Below are positions 52,219 through 61,788 of a stretch of DNA of 64,000 nucleotides, piece after piece (position 1 is the first letter of the stretch; the number at the start of each line of letters is the position of its first letter). The position numbers and the translations under genes are program-made. Below the pieces are notes generated by a model. That model did not search any database. It was given only the letters and a program-made list of their open reading frames with translations, and was not told where the DNA came from. This DNA is from Pseudarthrobacter sulfonivorans (GTDB taxonomy: Bacteria; Actinomycetota; Actinomycetes; Actinomycetales; Micrococcaceae): NCBI RefSeq assembly GCF_024391045.1, contig NZ_JANFCZ010000014.1:1-64000 (forward strand), read 5' to 3'.

Positions 52219-52848
52219 TTAGCCCACCCGCACGGGCGCGCCGCCGTCGTCGAATCTTGCACCGGCACCCAGCTGGATAAAACGCACCGTCCGGGCGATG
52301 CGCGCCTCAAGCTCGGCGGGTTCGTTGCTGCCGCGCGCGGCGCTGGAGGACAGGGTTCCGTGGATCAGTTGCGCCTGCTGGCCGATATCCGCTTCCGGCA
52401 GGTAGCCCTGCGACATGCCGTCGCGCAGGATGCCTTGCAGCATAACGCTGAGCTCACCCACGTGGTCCGCGAGTTTGGCAAAGGACGACGGCGACAGCAC
52501 CGCCGCCATGGCGGGTCCAGGCGGGAGATGGCGGCGGCTGAGGTCCTCCACCTGGGTGCGGACGTACAGCGCGAGCCGCTCGACCGGGTTGTCCACTGCG
52601 GCCAGTGCGTCACGCAGCTCAGCAAGGAACCGCTCGGTCTCGTCCAGGGCGTAGGAGATGAGCAGCTCTTCGATATCGGCGTAGTAGTTGTACACCGCGG
52701 TGCGTCCCACGCCGGCGTGCCGCGCGACGTCCGTCATGGTAAGTCCGGGCAGGCCATGGGTGAAAAGGAGTTCACCAAAGGCCGTCAGGATCCGGCGCTG
52801 CGTGTCGGCTCGTTGCGCGGCATTGGTGGCCGCCGAAATCCTGGGCAT
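52219..52848 (-). CDS. TetR family transcriptional regulator
   Basis: This 209-residue regulator has an N-terminal helix-turn-helix (about residues 15-62): QRRILTAFGELLFTHGLPGLTMTDVARHAGVGRTAVYNYYADIEELL, the usual TetR pattern. The C-terminal ligand-binding region is helical and not informative about its ligand. It lies 48 bases downstream, on the same strand, of the DsbA-like gene, so it may regulate that gene or itself. No clear operator palindrome is visible next to its start. The ATG at 52848 has no strong ribosome site. Confidence 0.88.
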   Translation of the reverse strand: MPRISAATNAAQRADTQRRILTAFGELLFTHGLPGLTMTDVARHAGVGRTAVYNYYADIEELLISYALDETERFLAELRDALAAVDNPVERLALYVRTQVEDLSRRHLPPGPAMAAVLSPSSFAKLADHVGELSVMLQGILRDGMSQGYLPEADIGQQAQLIHGTLSSSAARGSNEPAELEARIARTVRFIQLGAGARFDDGGAPVRVG

Positions 52849-52895
52849 ACAGACACTTTATCGCGATGTGTCAGTAAATTTGGCTGCGGCGCAGA

Positions 52896-53615
52896 TCAGG
52901 GGGTGCAGCCGTCCGGGCCGCAGGCTTCGCCGTCCGGGCCGCAGGCTTCGCCGTCCGGGGCGTTGACGAGCACCAGCGGGTTGGTCTCCTGCCAGGCCTG
53001 GTTCAGCGCCGCCGTGAACGTTTCGGCGGGCTGCGCGCCGGACAGGCCATACTTGCGGTCGATCACAAAGAACGGGACGCCGGTGATGCCCAGCGCCCGG
53101 GCTTCCTCGAAGTCCAAGCGGACGTCGTCGGCGTACTTGTCAGTGGTGAACAGTTCGGCCACTTCGCCGGCATCGATCCCGAGGGAGAGCCCAAGTTCGG
53201 TGAGGTATTCGGCGCTGCCGATGTCCTTGCCGTTTTCGAAGTGGTCACTGAGCAGCCGTTCCTTGGCCGCGTCCTGCTTTCCGTGCCGGGCGGCAAGGTG
53301 GATCAGGCGGTGTGCCGTGAAACTGTTGGCCACCACCACCTCATCAAAGCGGTAGTTGAGTCCTTCGCCGCTGGCCTGGGCGGAGACGTGCTCAAACATC
53401 TGGGCGACCTGTGCCTGCGGCATCCCCTTGATCCGGCTGAGGTATTCGAGTTCACTACCGTCGTAGTGCTCGGGAAGGCTGGGATCGAGCTGGTAGCTGC
53501 GCCACGTGACGTCCACCGATTCGCGGTGCGGGAAGTCGGCAAGGGCGGACTCGAACCGGCGCTTTCCGATGTAGCACCAGGGACACGCGACGTCTGACCA
53601 GATCTCAATCTTCAT
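52896..53615 (-). CDS. DsbA-family oxidoreductase, FrnE-like, with Cys-containing repeat tail
   Basis: This 239-residue protein has the FrnE/DsbA thioredoxin fold with an inserted helical domain. The active site is C11-P-W-C14 (SDVACPWCYIGK), the cis-Pro loop is GVPFFVI, and the helical insert contains RLIHLAARHGKQD. It lacks a signal peptide, so it acts in the cytosol as a disulfide isomerase or a glutathione-S-transferase-like enzyme. The tail is odd: two exact 21-base repeats (52908-52928 and 52929-52949) encode DGEACGP copies before a final DGCTP. This puts three extra cysteines at the C-terminus, perhaps a metal or redox site. The ATG at 53615 is preferred. Confidence 0.87.
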   Translation of the reverse strand: MKIEIWSDVACPWCYIGKRRFESALADFPHRESVDVTWRSYQLDPSLPEHYDGSELEYLSRIKGMPQAQVAQMFEHVSAQASGEGLNYRFDEVVVANSFTAHRLIHLAARHGKQDAAKERLLSDHFENGKDIGSAEYLTELGLSLGIDAGEVAELFTTDKYADDVRLDFEEARALGITGVPFFVIDRKYGLSGAQPAETFTAALNQAWQETNPLVLVNAPDGEACGPDGEACGPDGCTP

Positions 53616-53799
53616 AATTCCCACAACCTGCCCGGCACTGCCGCCATTCCCCGCGGCGGTGTCGGATTTGTCACACTGGGGGATTGCCAGCCGGGGTCCG
53701 GCTGCGCAATAGTCGGAACAACGGGTTAAGCAAAGGCCTTGTGGAACACATCACTCGCCAGGTCTGGGGGCGTGGCATGTGATCCTCACGGAGGAAAGC

Positions 53800-54915
53800 A
53801 TGCGGATAGGACTTATTTCAGCGCCCTGGATTCCCATCCCACCGGTTGGATACGGCGGCATAGAGCGCGTTATTGATTCCCTGGCCCGGGGGTTTCTTGC
53901 CGCCGGCCACGAGGTGCTGCTGGCCGCGGCCTCGGACAGCACATGCCCTGCACCGCTGGTGCCCGGGATGCGCCCGGCAGAACCTGAACAGCTCGGCTTC
54001 TCCCTCTCGGAGCTTAGCCATGTGATCAGGGCCTACGCGGGCCTGCACAACGTTGACGTCATCCATGACCACACACTGGCCGGGCCGCTCGTGGGCCGCC
54101 GGACGTCCCGTGCCCCGGTGGTGACCACCATTCACGGCCCCCTCATCCCGGCGTCGGCCGATTTGTACCGCGCCATGGCCGGTGATACGGCCATCATTGG
54201 AATCTCCCGCGACCAGGCCTCCCGGGTGCCGGACGTGCCCATCACCAGGGTGATCCACCATGGCATGGATGTTGCGGCTGTGCCGGAGGGCTCAGGGGAC
54301 GGCGGGTATGCGTGCTTCGTTGGGCGCATGTGCCCGGACAAGGGCGTTGTGGAAGCGATCCAGATCGCGCGCCGCGCCGGAATCCCGCTGCGGATCGCAG
54401 CCAAGATGCGCGAACCCGAGGAGATCGAATTCTTCCGCTCCGCCGTCGAACCCCTGCTGGGAACCAATGAGGAGTTCCTTGGCGAACTCGGCGATGCGGA
54501 CAAGTTCGCACTGATGGGCGACGCCATGGCGTTCCTGAACCCCATCCAGTGGTCGGAGCCTTTCGGCCTGGTCATGATCGAGTCCCTGGCCACCGGAACT
54601 CCCGTGGTGGGAACACCCATCGGGTCGGCGCCGGAAATCGTGGACCACGGCCGGACCGGCTTCCTGGCGCCGACCGAAGAACTGCACAACTTCCTGCCAC
54701 TTGCCGCGGCCCTGGACCGGGCGCACTGCCGGGACCGGGCCCTCAAACTGTTCAGCACCGAGCGGATGGTGGCCAACCACCTTGACCTGTATTCCAACCT
54801 GGTGGAAAAGAGCCGGGCAGGGGTTCCCGTTGGTTCCTCCTTGCTCCAGAATCGGATGGGGGGAGCAGTGGTTCGGGGAGCGGAAACGGGCCCGGTATCC
54901 ATCCGGCGGACTTGA
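53800..54915 (+). CDS. Glycosyltransferase family 4 protein
   Basis: This 371-residue enzyme has the GT-B fold of family GT4. The N-terminus has IPPVGYGGIERVIDSLARGF, the donor half has VGRMCPDKGVVEAIQIARRAG, and EPFGLVMIESLATGTPVVGT is the conserved E-x7-E motif near residues 255-275. It would transfer a sugar from a nucleotide-sugar to an unknown acceptor. The ATG at 53800 has GAGGAAAG 3-8 bases upstream. It lies 15 bases before the amylo-1,6-glucosidase gene, so the pair may act on a shared glucan or storage sugar. Confidence 0.88.
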   Translation: MRIGLISAPWIPIPPVGYGGIERVIDSLARGFLAAGHEVLLAAASDSTCPAPLVPGMRPAEPEQLGFSLSELSHVIRAYAGLHNVDVIHDHTLAGPLVGRRTSRAPVVTTIHGPLIPASADLYRAMAGDTAIIGISRDQASRVPDVPITRVIHHGMDVAAVPEGSGDGGYACFVGRMCPDKGVVEAIQIARRAGIPLRIAAKMREPEEIEFFRSAVEPLLGTNEEFLGELGDADKFALMGDAMAFLNPIQWSEPFGLVMIESLATGTPVVGTPIGSAPEIVDHGRTGFLAPTEELHNFLPLAAALDRAHCRDRALKLFSTERMVANHLDLYSNLVEKSRAGVPVGSSLLQNRMGGAVVRGAETGPVSIRRT

Positions 54916-54930
54916 GGAAGGAGCGTTCCC

Positions 54931-57069
54931 ATGACTGCTTGGAACGCTGACACGGAAGCGGACAGCGGCGGGGCGGACGCCGTAACCCTGGTGGAAGGCT
55001 CGTCCTTCTGCATCTCTTCCCACAGCGGCGACATCAGCCCTGAAGGGGGAACCAACGGGGCGTTCTACCGCGACACCCGGGTGGTGTCGCGGTCCGTCCT
55101 GCGAATCAACGGCGAGCTCCGGGAGCCGCTGGTGGCCCAACGGCCCGACGCGTTCGAAGCCACCTTCGTGGGCCGCGCCCGCTGGCCCGACGGCCGGTTC
55201 GACAGCCCCCTGGTTGTCCGCCAGGAACGCCACGTCGGACCGGGCTTGCAGGATGACATCACGCTGGAAAACTACTCTTCCGAAGCCGTGGACTGCGAGA
55301 TCGAACTGCTGGTGGACGCGGACCAGGCTGATTTGTTTGACGTCAAGGGCGGCCGTGCCATCAATCAGGACAGCCTGAGCAGGACCGTCAAGGGAGCGGA
55401 ACTGGTGATTGAGGCCGTCCGCAACGGGCAGCGGCGCGGCAGCGCGATCCGCGCGGCAGGGGCCGACGTCACCACAGACGCGCTTCGGTTCAAGGCGCAC
55501 ATCCCGGCACGGGGCAAGTGGTCCACCAGCGTCATCGTGGTCCCCCTGATTAACGGCGAGGCGCCGCGTGATCCGTTTACCGAATCGGGCCTGCCCCGGC
55601 ACCGGTCCGGCGTTCAGCGGCACCTGGCGTGGGAGGAAACCGTTCCCCGCATCACCGTGGGGGATGGCAACATCGAGGCCACCCTGCGGCGCAGCCAGTC
55701 CGACCTTGGCTCGTTGCGGATCTTCGACGCCCAGCACCCTGACCGGGCGGCGGTGGCAGCGGGCGCGCCATGGTTCATGGCGTTGTTCGGCCGGGACTCG
55801 CTGCTCTCGTCCTACATGAGCCTCATGATCGATCCGCAGTTGGCCGCAGGTACGCTCCAGACGCTGGCGGGGCTCCAGGGAGAGAAGGTCGACCCGGACT
55901 CGGAGGAGGAACCGGGGCGCATCCCGCACGAGGTCAGGCTGGGGGTTACCGCCGGGCTCTCGCTGGGCGGCACGGCCTACTACGGCACTGCCGATGCCAC
56001 ACCGCTGTTTGTGGCGGTGCTGGGCGAGCTCAGCAGGTGGGGCCTGTCCCGGGAAATCATCCACCCGCTGCTGCCGCATGCGGACAGGGCCCTGGACTGG
56101 ATTGAGAAGTACGGGGACCGTGACGGGGACGGCTTTGTGGAGTACCTCCGGCCCAACGATCACGGCCTGGTCAACCAAGGCTGGAAAGATTCCTGGGACG
56201 GCATCAACTTCGCCGACGGCACCATCGCCCAAGCACCCATAGCCCTATGCGAGGTGCAGGCGTACGTCTACTCCGCGTACATTGGCCGGTCCCTGCTGGC
56301 GCGCTGGGACGGCGACGTGGCCTTGGAACACCAGTGGGCTGACCGGGCTGCGGCCCTGAAAGAGAAGTTCAACGAGCGGTTCTGGCTTCCGGATAAAGGC
56401 TACTTTGCGGTTGCCCTGGACAAGGACAAGCGCCCGGTGGATGCCTGCACGTCCAACATGGGCCACTGCCTGTGGACGGGCATTGTGGATGAGGACAAGG
56501 CCGTGTCCGTGGCGGAACACCTGATGTCACCGCAGATGTTCACGGGCTGGGGGATCCGGACCCTGGCCTCGGACATGGGCGCTTACAACCCGGTGAGCTA
56601 CCACAACGGCTCGGTCTGGCCCCATGACACCGCCCTGGTGGCCACCGGCCTGATGCGGTACGGCTTCGTGGACGAGGCGCGGCAGATTGCCACCGGAATC
56701 TTCGAAGCGGCGCGGCACTTTGACGGCCGGCTGCCCGAACTGTTCTGCGGGTTTGACCGCGGCGAGTTTCCCGGGCCGGTGCCGTACCCCACGGCCTGCT
56801 CGCCGCAGGCCTGGGCGGCTGCGGCGCCGGTGCAACTGACCCGAGCCATGCTCCGCTTCGACCCCGTGTACACCCGCGGCGTGGTGCACCTGGCACCGAT
56901 CCTGCCGTTGGACATCGGCGAGTTCCGGGCGGAGAACGTGCTGCTGGACACATCCCGGATCATTATTAAGGCCCACGGCACGGATGGCCGGATCGACGGG
57001 CTGCCGCCCAGCCTGAAGTTCCTGGCCGAGCCGCGCCCGCCGCTGGCCTACCCGCCCAACGACGCCTGA
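54931..57069 (+). CDS. Amylo-alpha-1,6-glucosidase-type glycogen debranching protein
   Basis: This 712-residue protein has an N-terminal GDE_N_bis domain (about 15-215: EGSSFCISSHSGDISPEGGTNGAFYRDTRVVSR) and a C-terminal (alpha/alpha)6 barrel with GH63/GH133-like features. Visible acid residues occur in ALFGRDSLLSSYMSLMI, GLVNQGWKDSWDGINFADG, and the final NGSVWPHDTALVATGLMRYGF block. Family members remove alpha-1,6 branches from glycogen-like glucans or trim oligosaccharides. The GGAAGGAG 5 bases before the ATG is a strong ribosome site. It is 15 bases after the glycosyltransferase gene and clearly in the same operon. Confidence 0.87.
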   Translation: MTAWNADTEADSGGADAVTLVEGSSFCISSHSGDISPEGGTNGAFYRDTRVVSRSVLRINGELREPLVAQRPDAFEATFVGRARWPDGRFDSPLVVRQERHVGPGLQDDITLENYSSEAVDCEIELLVDADQADLFDVKGGRAINQDSLSRTVKGAELVIEAVRNGQRRGSAIRAAGADVTTDALRFKAHIPARGKWSTSVIVVPLINGEAPRDPFTESGLPRHRSGVQRHLAWEETVPRITVGDGNIEATLRRSQSDLGSLRIFDAQHPDRAAVAAGAPWFMALFGRDSLLSSYMSLMIDPQLAAGTLQTLAGLQGEKVDPDSEEEPGRIPHEVRLGVTAGLSLGGTAYYGTADATPLFVAVLGELSRWGLSREIIHPLLPHADRALDWIEKYGDRDGDGFVEYLRPNDHGLVNQGWKDSWDGINFADGTIAQAPIALCEVQAYVYSAYIGRSLLARWDGDVALEHQWADRAAALKEKFNERFWLPDKGYFAVALDKDKRPVDACTSNMGHCLWTGIVDEDKAVSVAEHLMSPQMFTGWGIRTLASDMGAYNPVSYHNGSVWPHDTALVATGLMRYGFVDEARQIATGIFEAARHFDGRLPELFCGFDRGEFPGPVPYPTACSPQAWAAAAPVQLTRAMLRFDPVYTRGVVHLAPILPLDIGEFRAENVLLDTSRIIIKAHGTDGRIDGLPPSLKFLAEPRPPLAYPPNDA

Positions 57070-57092
57070 CGCCGGGGACCTGACGCCCGGGA

Positions 57093-57126
57093 CGGTCAGG
57101 GGACGGCGCCGGTCAGGGGACGGCGC
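57093..57126. repeat. 17-base direct duplication at the GNAT stop codon
   Basis: CGGTCAGGGGACGGCGC occurs twice in tandem (57093-57109 and 57110-57126). The second copy contains the stop codon and last four codons of the GNAT gene on the minus strand. The first copy lies just beyond it in the convergent gap. Confidence 0.85.
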
Positions 57127-57646
57127 GCTCCATCACGAAGTCGTGTTCCACGGTGGCGCCCAGCCGGAAGGACTTCGAGCCCACCTTACGGAAACCGGCC
57201 TTCTCGTAGAACCGGATGGCCCGGGCGTTCTGGTTGTTGACGCCCAGCCAGACGCCCGCCGCGCCTGCGGCCGCCGAGGTTTCGAGGCTGGCGTGCATCA
57301 GTTCGGCTGCCGCGCCCAGCCCATGGTGGTCCGGGTGGACATAGCATTTGCTCAGTTCGGTGGACGGCAGGACGGTGAGGACTGCGGCCACATCAGGGTC
57401 CGCCGCCGGCCGGTTCACCAGGAGGCTGTAGCCTCGGAGCCCGCCGTCGTCCTCGATCACCAGAATGGTGACATCCGCGTCTGCGAGGTAACCCTCGAAG
57501 TGGCTTTCGCTGAGGGTGTTGGCCAGGTGCGCCGCGATATCCTCCGGCGACGACTGCGGCGGGCACGCCAGCGGGAAGGTGACGGCTGCCAGCTCTGCCA
57601 GCGCGCCGGCGTCGTCCGTTGTTGCTTTGCGGATGGTGTGCGTCAT
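57113..57646 (-). CDS. GNAT family N-acetyltransferase
   Basis: This 177-residue enzyme has the GNAT motif order: TIRKATTDDAGALAELAAVTFP (beta1-alpha1), a VEDDGGLRGYSLLVN sheet, motif A with LSKCYVHPDHHGLGAAAELMHASLE (acetyl-CoA pyrophosphate loop H-x2-x-G-L-G-A-A), and motif B with NQNARAIRFYEKAGFRKVG. It would acetylate an unknown amine substrate. I chose the ATG at 57646: TAGGAT lies 7 bases upstream (57654-57659, minus strand), suggesting a leaderless message. Longer starts run into the debris region and are not family-like. Confidence 0.86.
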   Translation of the reverse strand: MTHTIRKATTDDAGALAELAAVTFPLACPPQSSPEDIAAHLANTLSESHFEGYLADADVTILVIEDDGGLRGYSLLVNRPAADPDVAAVLTVLPSTELSKCYVHPDHHGLGAAAELMHASLETSAAAGAAGVWLGVNNQNARAIRFYEKAGFRKVGSKSFRLGATVEHDFVMERAVP

Positions 57647-57656
57647 GGCAAAAATC

Positions 57657-58229
57657 CTAGTGCTGCGGGGCATCGGCGGCGTAACTGAGGCCGATCTGGC
57701 GGCGGATCCCGTCCATGGCCGCCATGACCCCGACGGACGCGCGTGGGGTTGTACCAGGTGGCGTCCAGCTCGATCCACCCTTCCGTGCCAATGACGACGG
57801 CGCGGTTGGGCCCGGCCGCATCCAGTTCGCAGTCGATGATGGCCTGCTGCCCGTCCGCATATTCGAAGACCGCCGCCGTCTGCCGGTCCACGCCCGTCGC
57901 CGTCATGGAGGCGCTGGCCCGGATGGTTTCCGGCGTGCCCAGGATGTCAAGGGCGAACGAGACCGGGTAGACGCCGAGGTCAAGCGGCGCACCGCCGCCC
58001 AGGGCGGGGTCGTTCAGGCGGTGGGCAGGATCCTTGGGCAGGTTTTGGTTGTGGCTTGCAATGACTTTCCGGACCTCGCCGATTGCGCCCTCCCGGATCA
58101 CCTCGCGCAGGCGCACCATGTTTTCGCGTGGTGGAACGGGTGGGGCGTGGCAATGTAGACGACGTCCACCTCGGGGTCCGCCGCCAGCGCCTCGTAGCTG
58201 CCGTGGGCGGTGGGAATGCCGTGCTTAGC
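57657..58229 (-). pseudogene. Gfo/Idh/MocA oxidoreductase remnant with internal deletions
   Basis: Three pieces of one Gfo/Idh-type gene survive. First, [33 protein letters not shown] (to about 58130), which has no Rossmann N-terminus. Second, in another frame, [20 protein letters not shown] through ELDATWYNPT (57742-58119), a good match to the C-terminal domain. Third, MAAMDGIRRQIGLSYAADAP (57657 to about 57734), the family's typical end. About 45 codons with the Glu-Lys-Pro motif are missing between the first and second pieces, and about 100 between the second and third. It cannot make a working enzyme. It lies next to two intact Gfo/Idh genes but is not a recent copy of either. Confidence 0.8.
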
Positions 58230-58410
58230 CCTTCGTTGGGTCGGTGGTGGCGCGTGGGTAGGCGACGTACGCAAAGCTTGCCGAATCGGGGGACCAGCTG
58301 TTGACGTTGAGCGTCCCTTGCCCGCCGAAGAGCGGCCAGGTGTGGAGCGGGGTGGACCAGTCAGCAGTGGAAACGAGCACGACGTCGACCGGCCGGTCCG
58401 CGGGAGCGCT
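58225..58410 (-). pseudogene. C-terminal remnant of a TolB/beta-propeller-type protein
   Basis: Codons from 58410 down to the stop at 58225 encode [46 protein letters not shown] (listed as successive motifs). The [15 protein letters not shown] pattern is a TolB-like propeller blade. Nothing upstream continues the gene: it abuts the isomerase stop at 58415 and shares its own stop codon with the start of the Gfo/Idh remnant. It is a fragment left by deletion. Confidence 0.6.
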
Positions 58411-58414
58411 GGCC

Positions 58415-59410
<996 letters not shown>

Positions 59411-59411
59411 G

Positions 59412-60623
59412 TCAGGCTCCTTCAGGTGCCGCGGCCGGAACCAGGGCGGCAGCGTGGGTGGTCAGTTGGATAAGGGTGCTTTTCGCCGCAGAGCTTTCCT
59501 CCACGGCGGCCAGGATCCGCTGGACGGCGAGGCCGTCGCCGAACGACGGCGCGGGGTCGGTTCCGTCCTTGATCGCCGTGAGGAAATCACGGATCTCGTG
59601 CGTGAACGTATGCTCCCAGCCGATGACGTGGCCCTGCGGCCACCAGGCATCCATGTAGGGGTGCTCGGGTTCGTTGACCAGGATCCGGCGGAACCCCTGC
59701 TCCCGCACGGGAAGCGTGGCGTCCAGGAATCCCAGTTCGTTCAGGTTTTCCAGGTCGAACAGGATGGAGCCCTTGTCGCCGTAGATCTCCAGTTTCAGCG
59801 AGTTCTTCTGCCCCGTGGCAACCCGGGAGACCTCGACTGAGGCGACTGCCCCGGAGGCGAGCGTCAGCGTTGCCCAGGCGGCGTCGTCGACCGTTACATC
59901 CTCCAGGCCCCGCGGCCCGGGGCGCCGGGTGGTGAAGGTGTGCGTGCGGCCGGAGACCTCGGTGACCTGGCCGTCCAGCAGGAACAGCACCTGGTCGATC
60001 GTGTGGGAGGCGATGTCTCCGAGCGCACCGGAGCCCGCGGCCTCCTTGTTCAGCCGCCACGTCATGGGCGATTCCGGGTCCACAAGCCAGTCCTGCAGGT
60101 ACGCGGCGCGGACGTGCCGGACGGTGCCGAGGCGTCCCTCCGCGATCAGTTCCCGGGCCAGCGCCAGGGCAGGGACACGGCGGTAGTTGAAGCCCACCAT
60201 GGACCGCACGCCCTTCTCCCGTGCGGTCCTGGCGGCTGCCGCCATGGCCTCGGCCTCAGCCAAAGTGTTCGCCAGCGGTTTCTCCACCAGGACGTGCTTG
60301 CCGGCTTCCAGGGCGGCGATGGCGATTTCGGCGTGCATCCAGCCCGGCGCGCAGATATCCACAATGTCCACGTCATCGCGGGCGATCACCGCGCGCCAGT
60401 CCGTGGCGGACTCCGCCCAGCCGTACTTCTTCGCCGCGGCGGCAACCCCCTCACTGTCACGTCCCACCAGGACGCGCTGCTCGAAGGCCGGGACGTCGAA
60501 GTAGCTGGCCACATTCCGCCACGCGTTCGAGTGGGCCTTGCCCATAAACGCGTAGCCGATCATCGCAACACCGAGCGGCGTGGGGTGCGGGGTGGTGCCG
60601 TCCGTGCTTTCGGGGGAGTTCAT
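59412..60623 (-). CDS. Gfo/Idh/MocA oxidoreductase A
   Basis: This 403-residue NAD(P)-dependent dehydrogenase has a Rossmann start GVAMIGYAFMGKAHSNAWRN (the family GxGxxG appears as GYAFMG), AALEAGKHVLVEKPLANT with the Glu-Lys-Pro catalytic region, and a C-terminal domain with RLNKEAAGSGALGDIASHTIDQV, including the conserved Asp and His pair. The long VFTTRRP-type segment and the acidic tail are typical of the large sugar-oxidising members. The substrate is unknown, but the operon suggests a sugar imported by the adjacent ABC permeases. The ATG at 60623 has AGGAAA about 9 bases upstream. Confidence 0.88.
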   Translation of the reverse strand: MNSPESTDGTTPHPTPLGVAMIGYAFMGKAHSNAWRNVASYFDVPAFEQRVLVGRDSEGVAAAAKKYGWAESATDWRAVIARDDVDIVDICAPGWMHAEIAIAALEAGKHVLVEKPLANTLAEAEAMAAAARTAREKGVRSMVGFNYRRVPALALARELIAEGRLGTVRHVRAAYLQDWLVDPESPMTWRLNKEAAGSGALGDIASHTIDQVLFLLDGQVTEVSGRTHTFTTRRPGPRGLEDVTVDDAAWATLTLASGAVASVEVSRVATGQKNSLKLEIYGDKGSILFDLENLNELGFLDATLPVREQGFRRILVNEPEHPYMDAWWPQGHVIGWEHTFTHEIRDFLTAIKDGTDPAPSFGDGLAVQRILAAVEESSAAKSTLIQLTTHAAALVPAAAPEGA

Positions 60624-60633
60624 GGCCTGTTTC

Positions 60634-61788
60634 CTAAAGGGTGGAAGCGGTGGGGTCCCAGTCCTCGGGGAGGGCGGGGGACTCGGGAGCGGAGCTTTCA
60701 ACGTTCACAAAGGTGCCGGATTCCACTGATTCCGAAATGGAAACCATGGTGTCCAGCACGTGGTAGGCAAGGTTGCCGGTAGCCCGGTGGGGCACCCCGG
60801 CCCGGAGGGAGCGGGCCATGTCCAGCACGCCCATGCCGCGGCCGTTGGCCGGGCCGGTTGCCGGGACAACGGTCCAGTCCTCGTCGCCGGCGCGCCAGAG
60901 CTTGATGTCGCCGGTGAAATAGTTGGGGTCCGGCAGGGAGATGGTGGCTTCTGTCCCGGTGATCTCCACAAAGCCCATCCGCTGGCGCGGCGACTCGAAG
61001 GAGAAGACGCTGTGCGAGGACTGGCCGCCCTCGAACTGGGCCATGGCGCTGACGTGGGTGGGCACGTCCACGGTGAATTCTTCGCCCAGCTTGGGGCCGG
61101 ATCCGATCACCCGGACCTCCTTGGCCTTGGAGCCGATGGCGGCCACCTTCCGCACCGAGCCGAAGGTCTGGACCAGGGCGGTCAGATAGTACGGGCCCAT
61201 GTCGAACAGCGGCCCTGCGCCGTACTGGAAGAGGAACGCCGGGTTGGGGTGCCAGGATTCCGGGCCGGGCGTCTGGAACGTGGTCATGGCGGTCAAGGGA
61301 GTGCCGATGTCGCCGCGTTCAATCAGCCGGCGCGCGGTCTGCAGGCCGGCGCCGAGGAAGGTGTCCGGGGCGGTGCCCAGGCGGATGCCGGCGGCGTCTG
61401 CGGTCTTCAGCAGGCCCAGCCCCGAGTCGCGGTCCAGGGAGAACGGCTTTTCGGTCCAGACGTGCTTGCCGGCGTTGACCGCGGCCGTGGCCACTTCGAC
61501 GTGCGCTGCAGGGATGGTCAGGTTGACGATGATTTCGACGTCGGGATGGTTGAGGGCCTTCTCCACCCCGCCCCACTCGGGGATGCCGTATTCCTTTGCC
61601 CGGGCGGCTGCCGCGTCCTCAAAAAGATCGGCAATGACCAGCACCTTCAGGTCCGGGAAGACCGTGAGGTTGTCCAGGTACTGCTTGCTGATGTTGCCGG
61701 CGCCAATGACGGCGACGCCCACCGGACCCTTGCCGCGGGCCGTGCCACTGGCCGTTTCCGGGGCGTTCTGGGCTGCGGGGACGCTCAT
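60634..61788 (-). CDS. Gfo/Idh/MocA oxidoreductase B
   Basis: This 384-residue paralogous dehydrogenase has a cleaner Rossmann motif, VAVIGAGNISKQYLDNL (GxGxxS/G), AAVNAGKHVWTEKPFSLDRDSG with Glu-Lys-Pro, and a C-terminal FDMGPYYLTALVQTFG, where the conserved Asp and Tyr lie. It shares only family motifs with oxidoreductase A, so the two probably oxidise different positions or successive intermediates. It starts 4 bases inside the upstream isomerase gene (ATGA) and ends 10 bases before oxidoreductase A, all in one operon. Confidence 0.88.
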   Translation of the reverse strand: MSVPAAQNAPETASGTARGKGPVGVAVIGAGNISKQYLDNLTVFPDLKVLVIADLFEDAAAARAKEYGIPEWGGVEKALNHPDVEIIVNLTIPAAHVEVATAAVNAGKHVWTEKPFSLDRDSGLGLLKTADAAGIRLGTAPDTFLGAGLQTARRLIERGDIGTPLTAMTTFQTPGPESWHPNPAFLFQYGAGPLFDMGPYYLTALVQTFGSVRKVAAIGSKAKEVRVIGSGPKLGEEFTVDVPTHVSAMAQFEGGQSSHSVFSFESPRQRMGFVEITGTEATISLPDPNYFTGDIKLWRAGDEDWTVVPATGPANGRGMGVLDMARSLRAGVPHRATGNLAYHVLDTMVSISESVESGTFVNVESSAPESPALPEDWDPTASTL

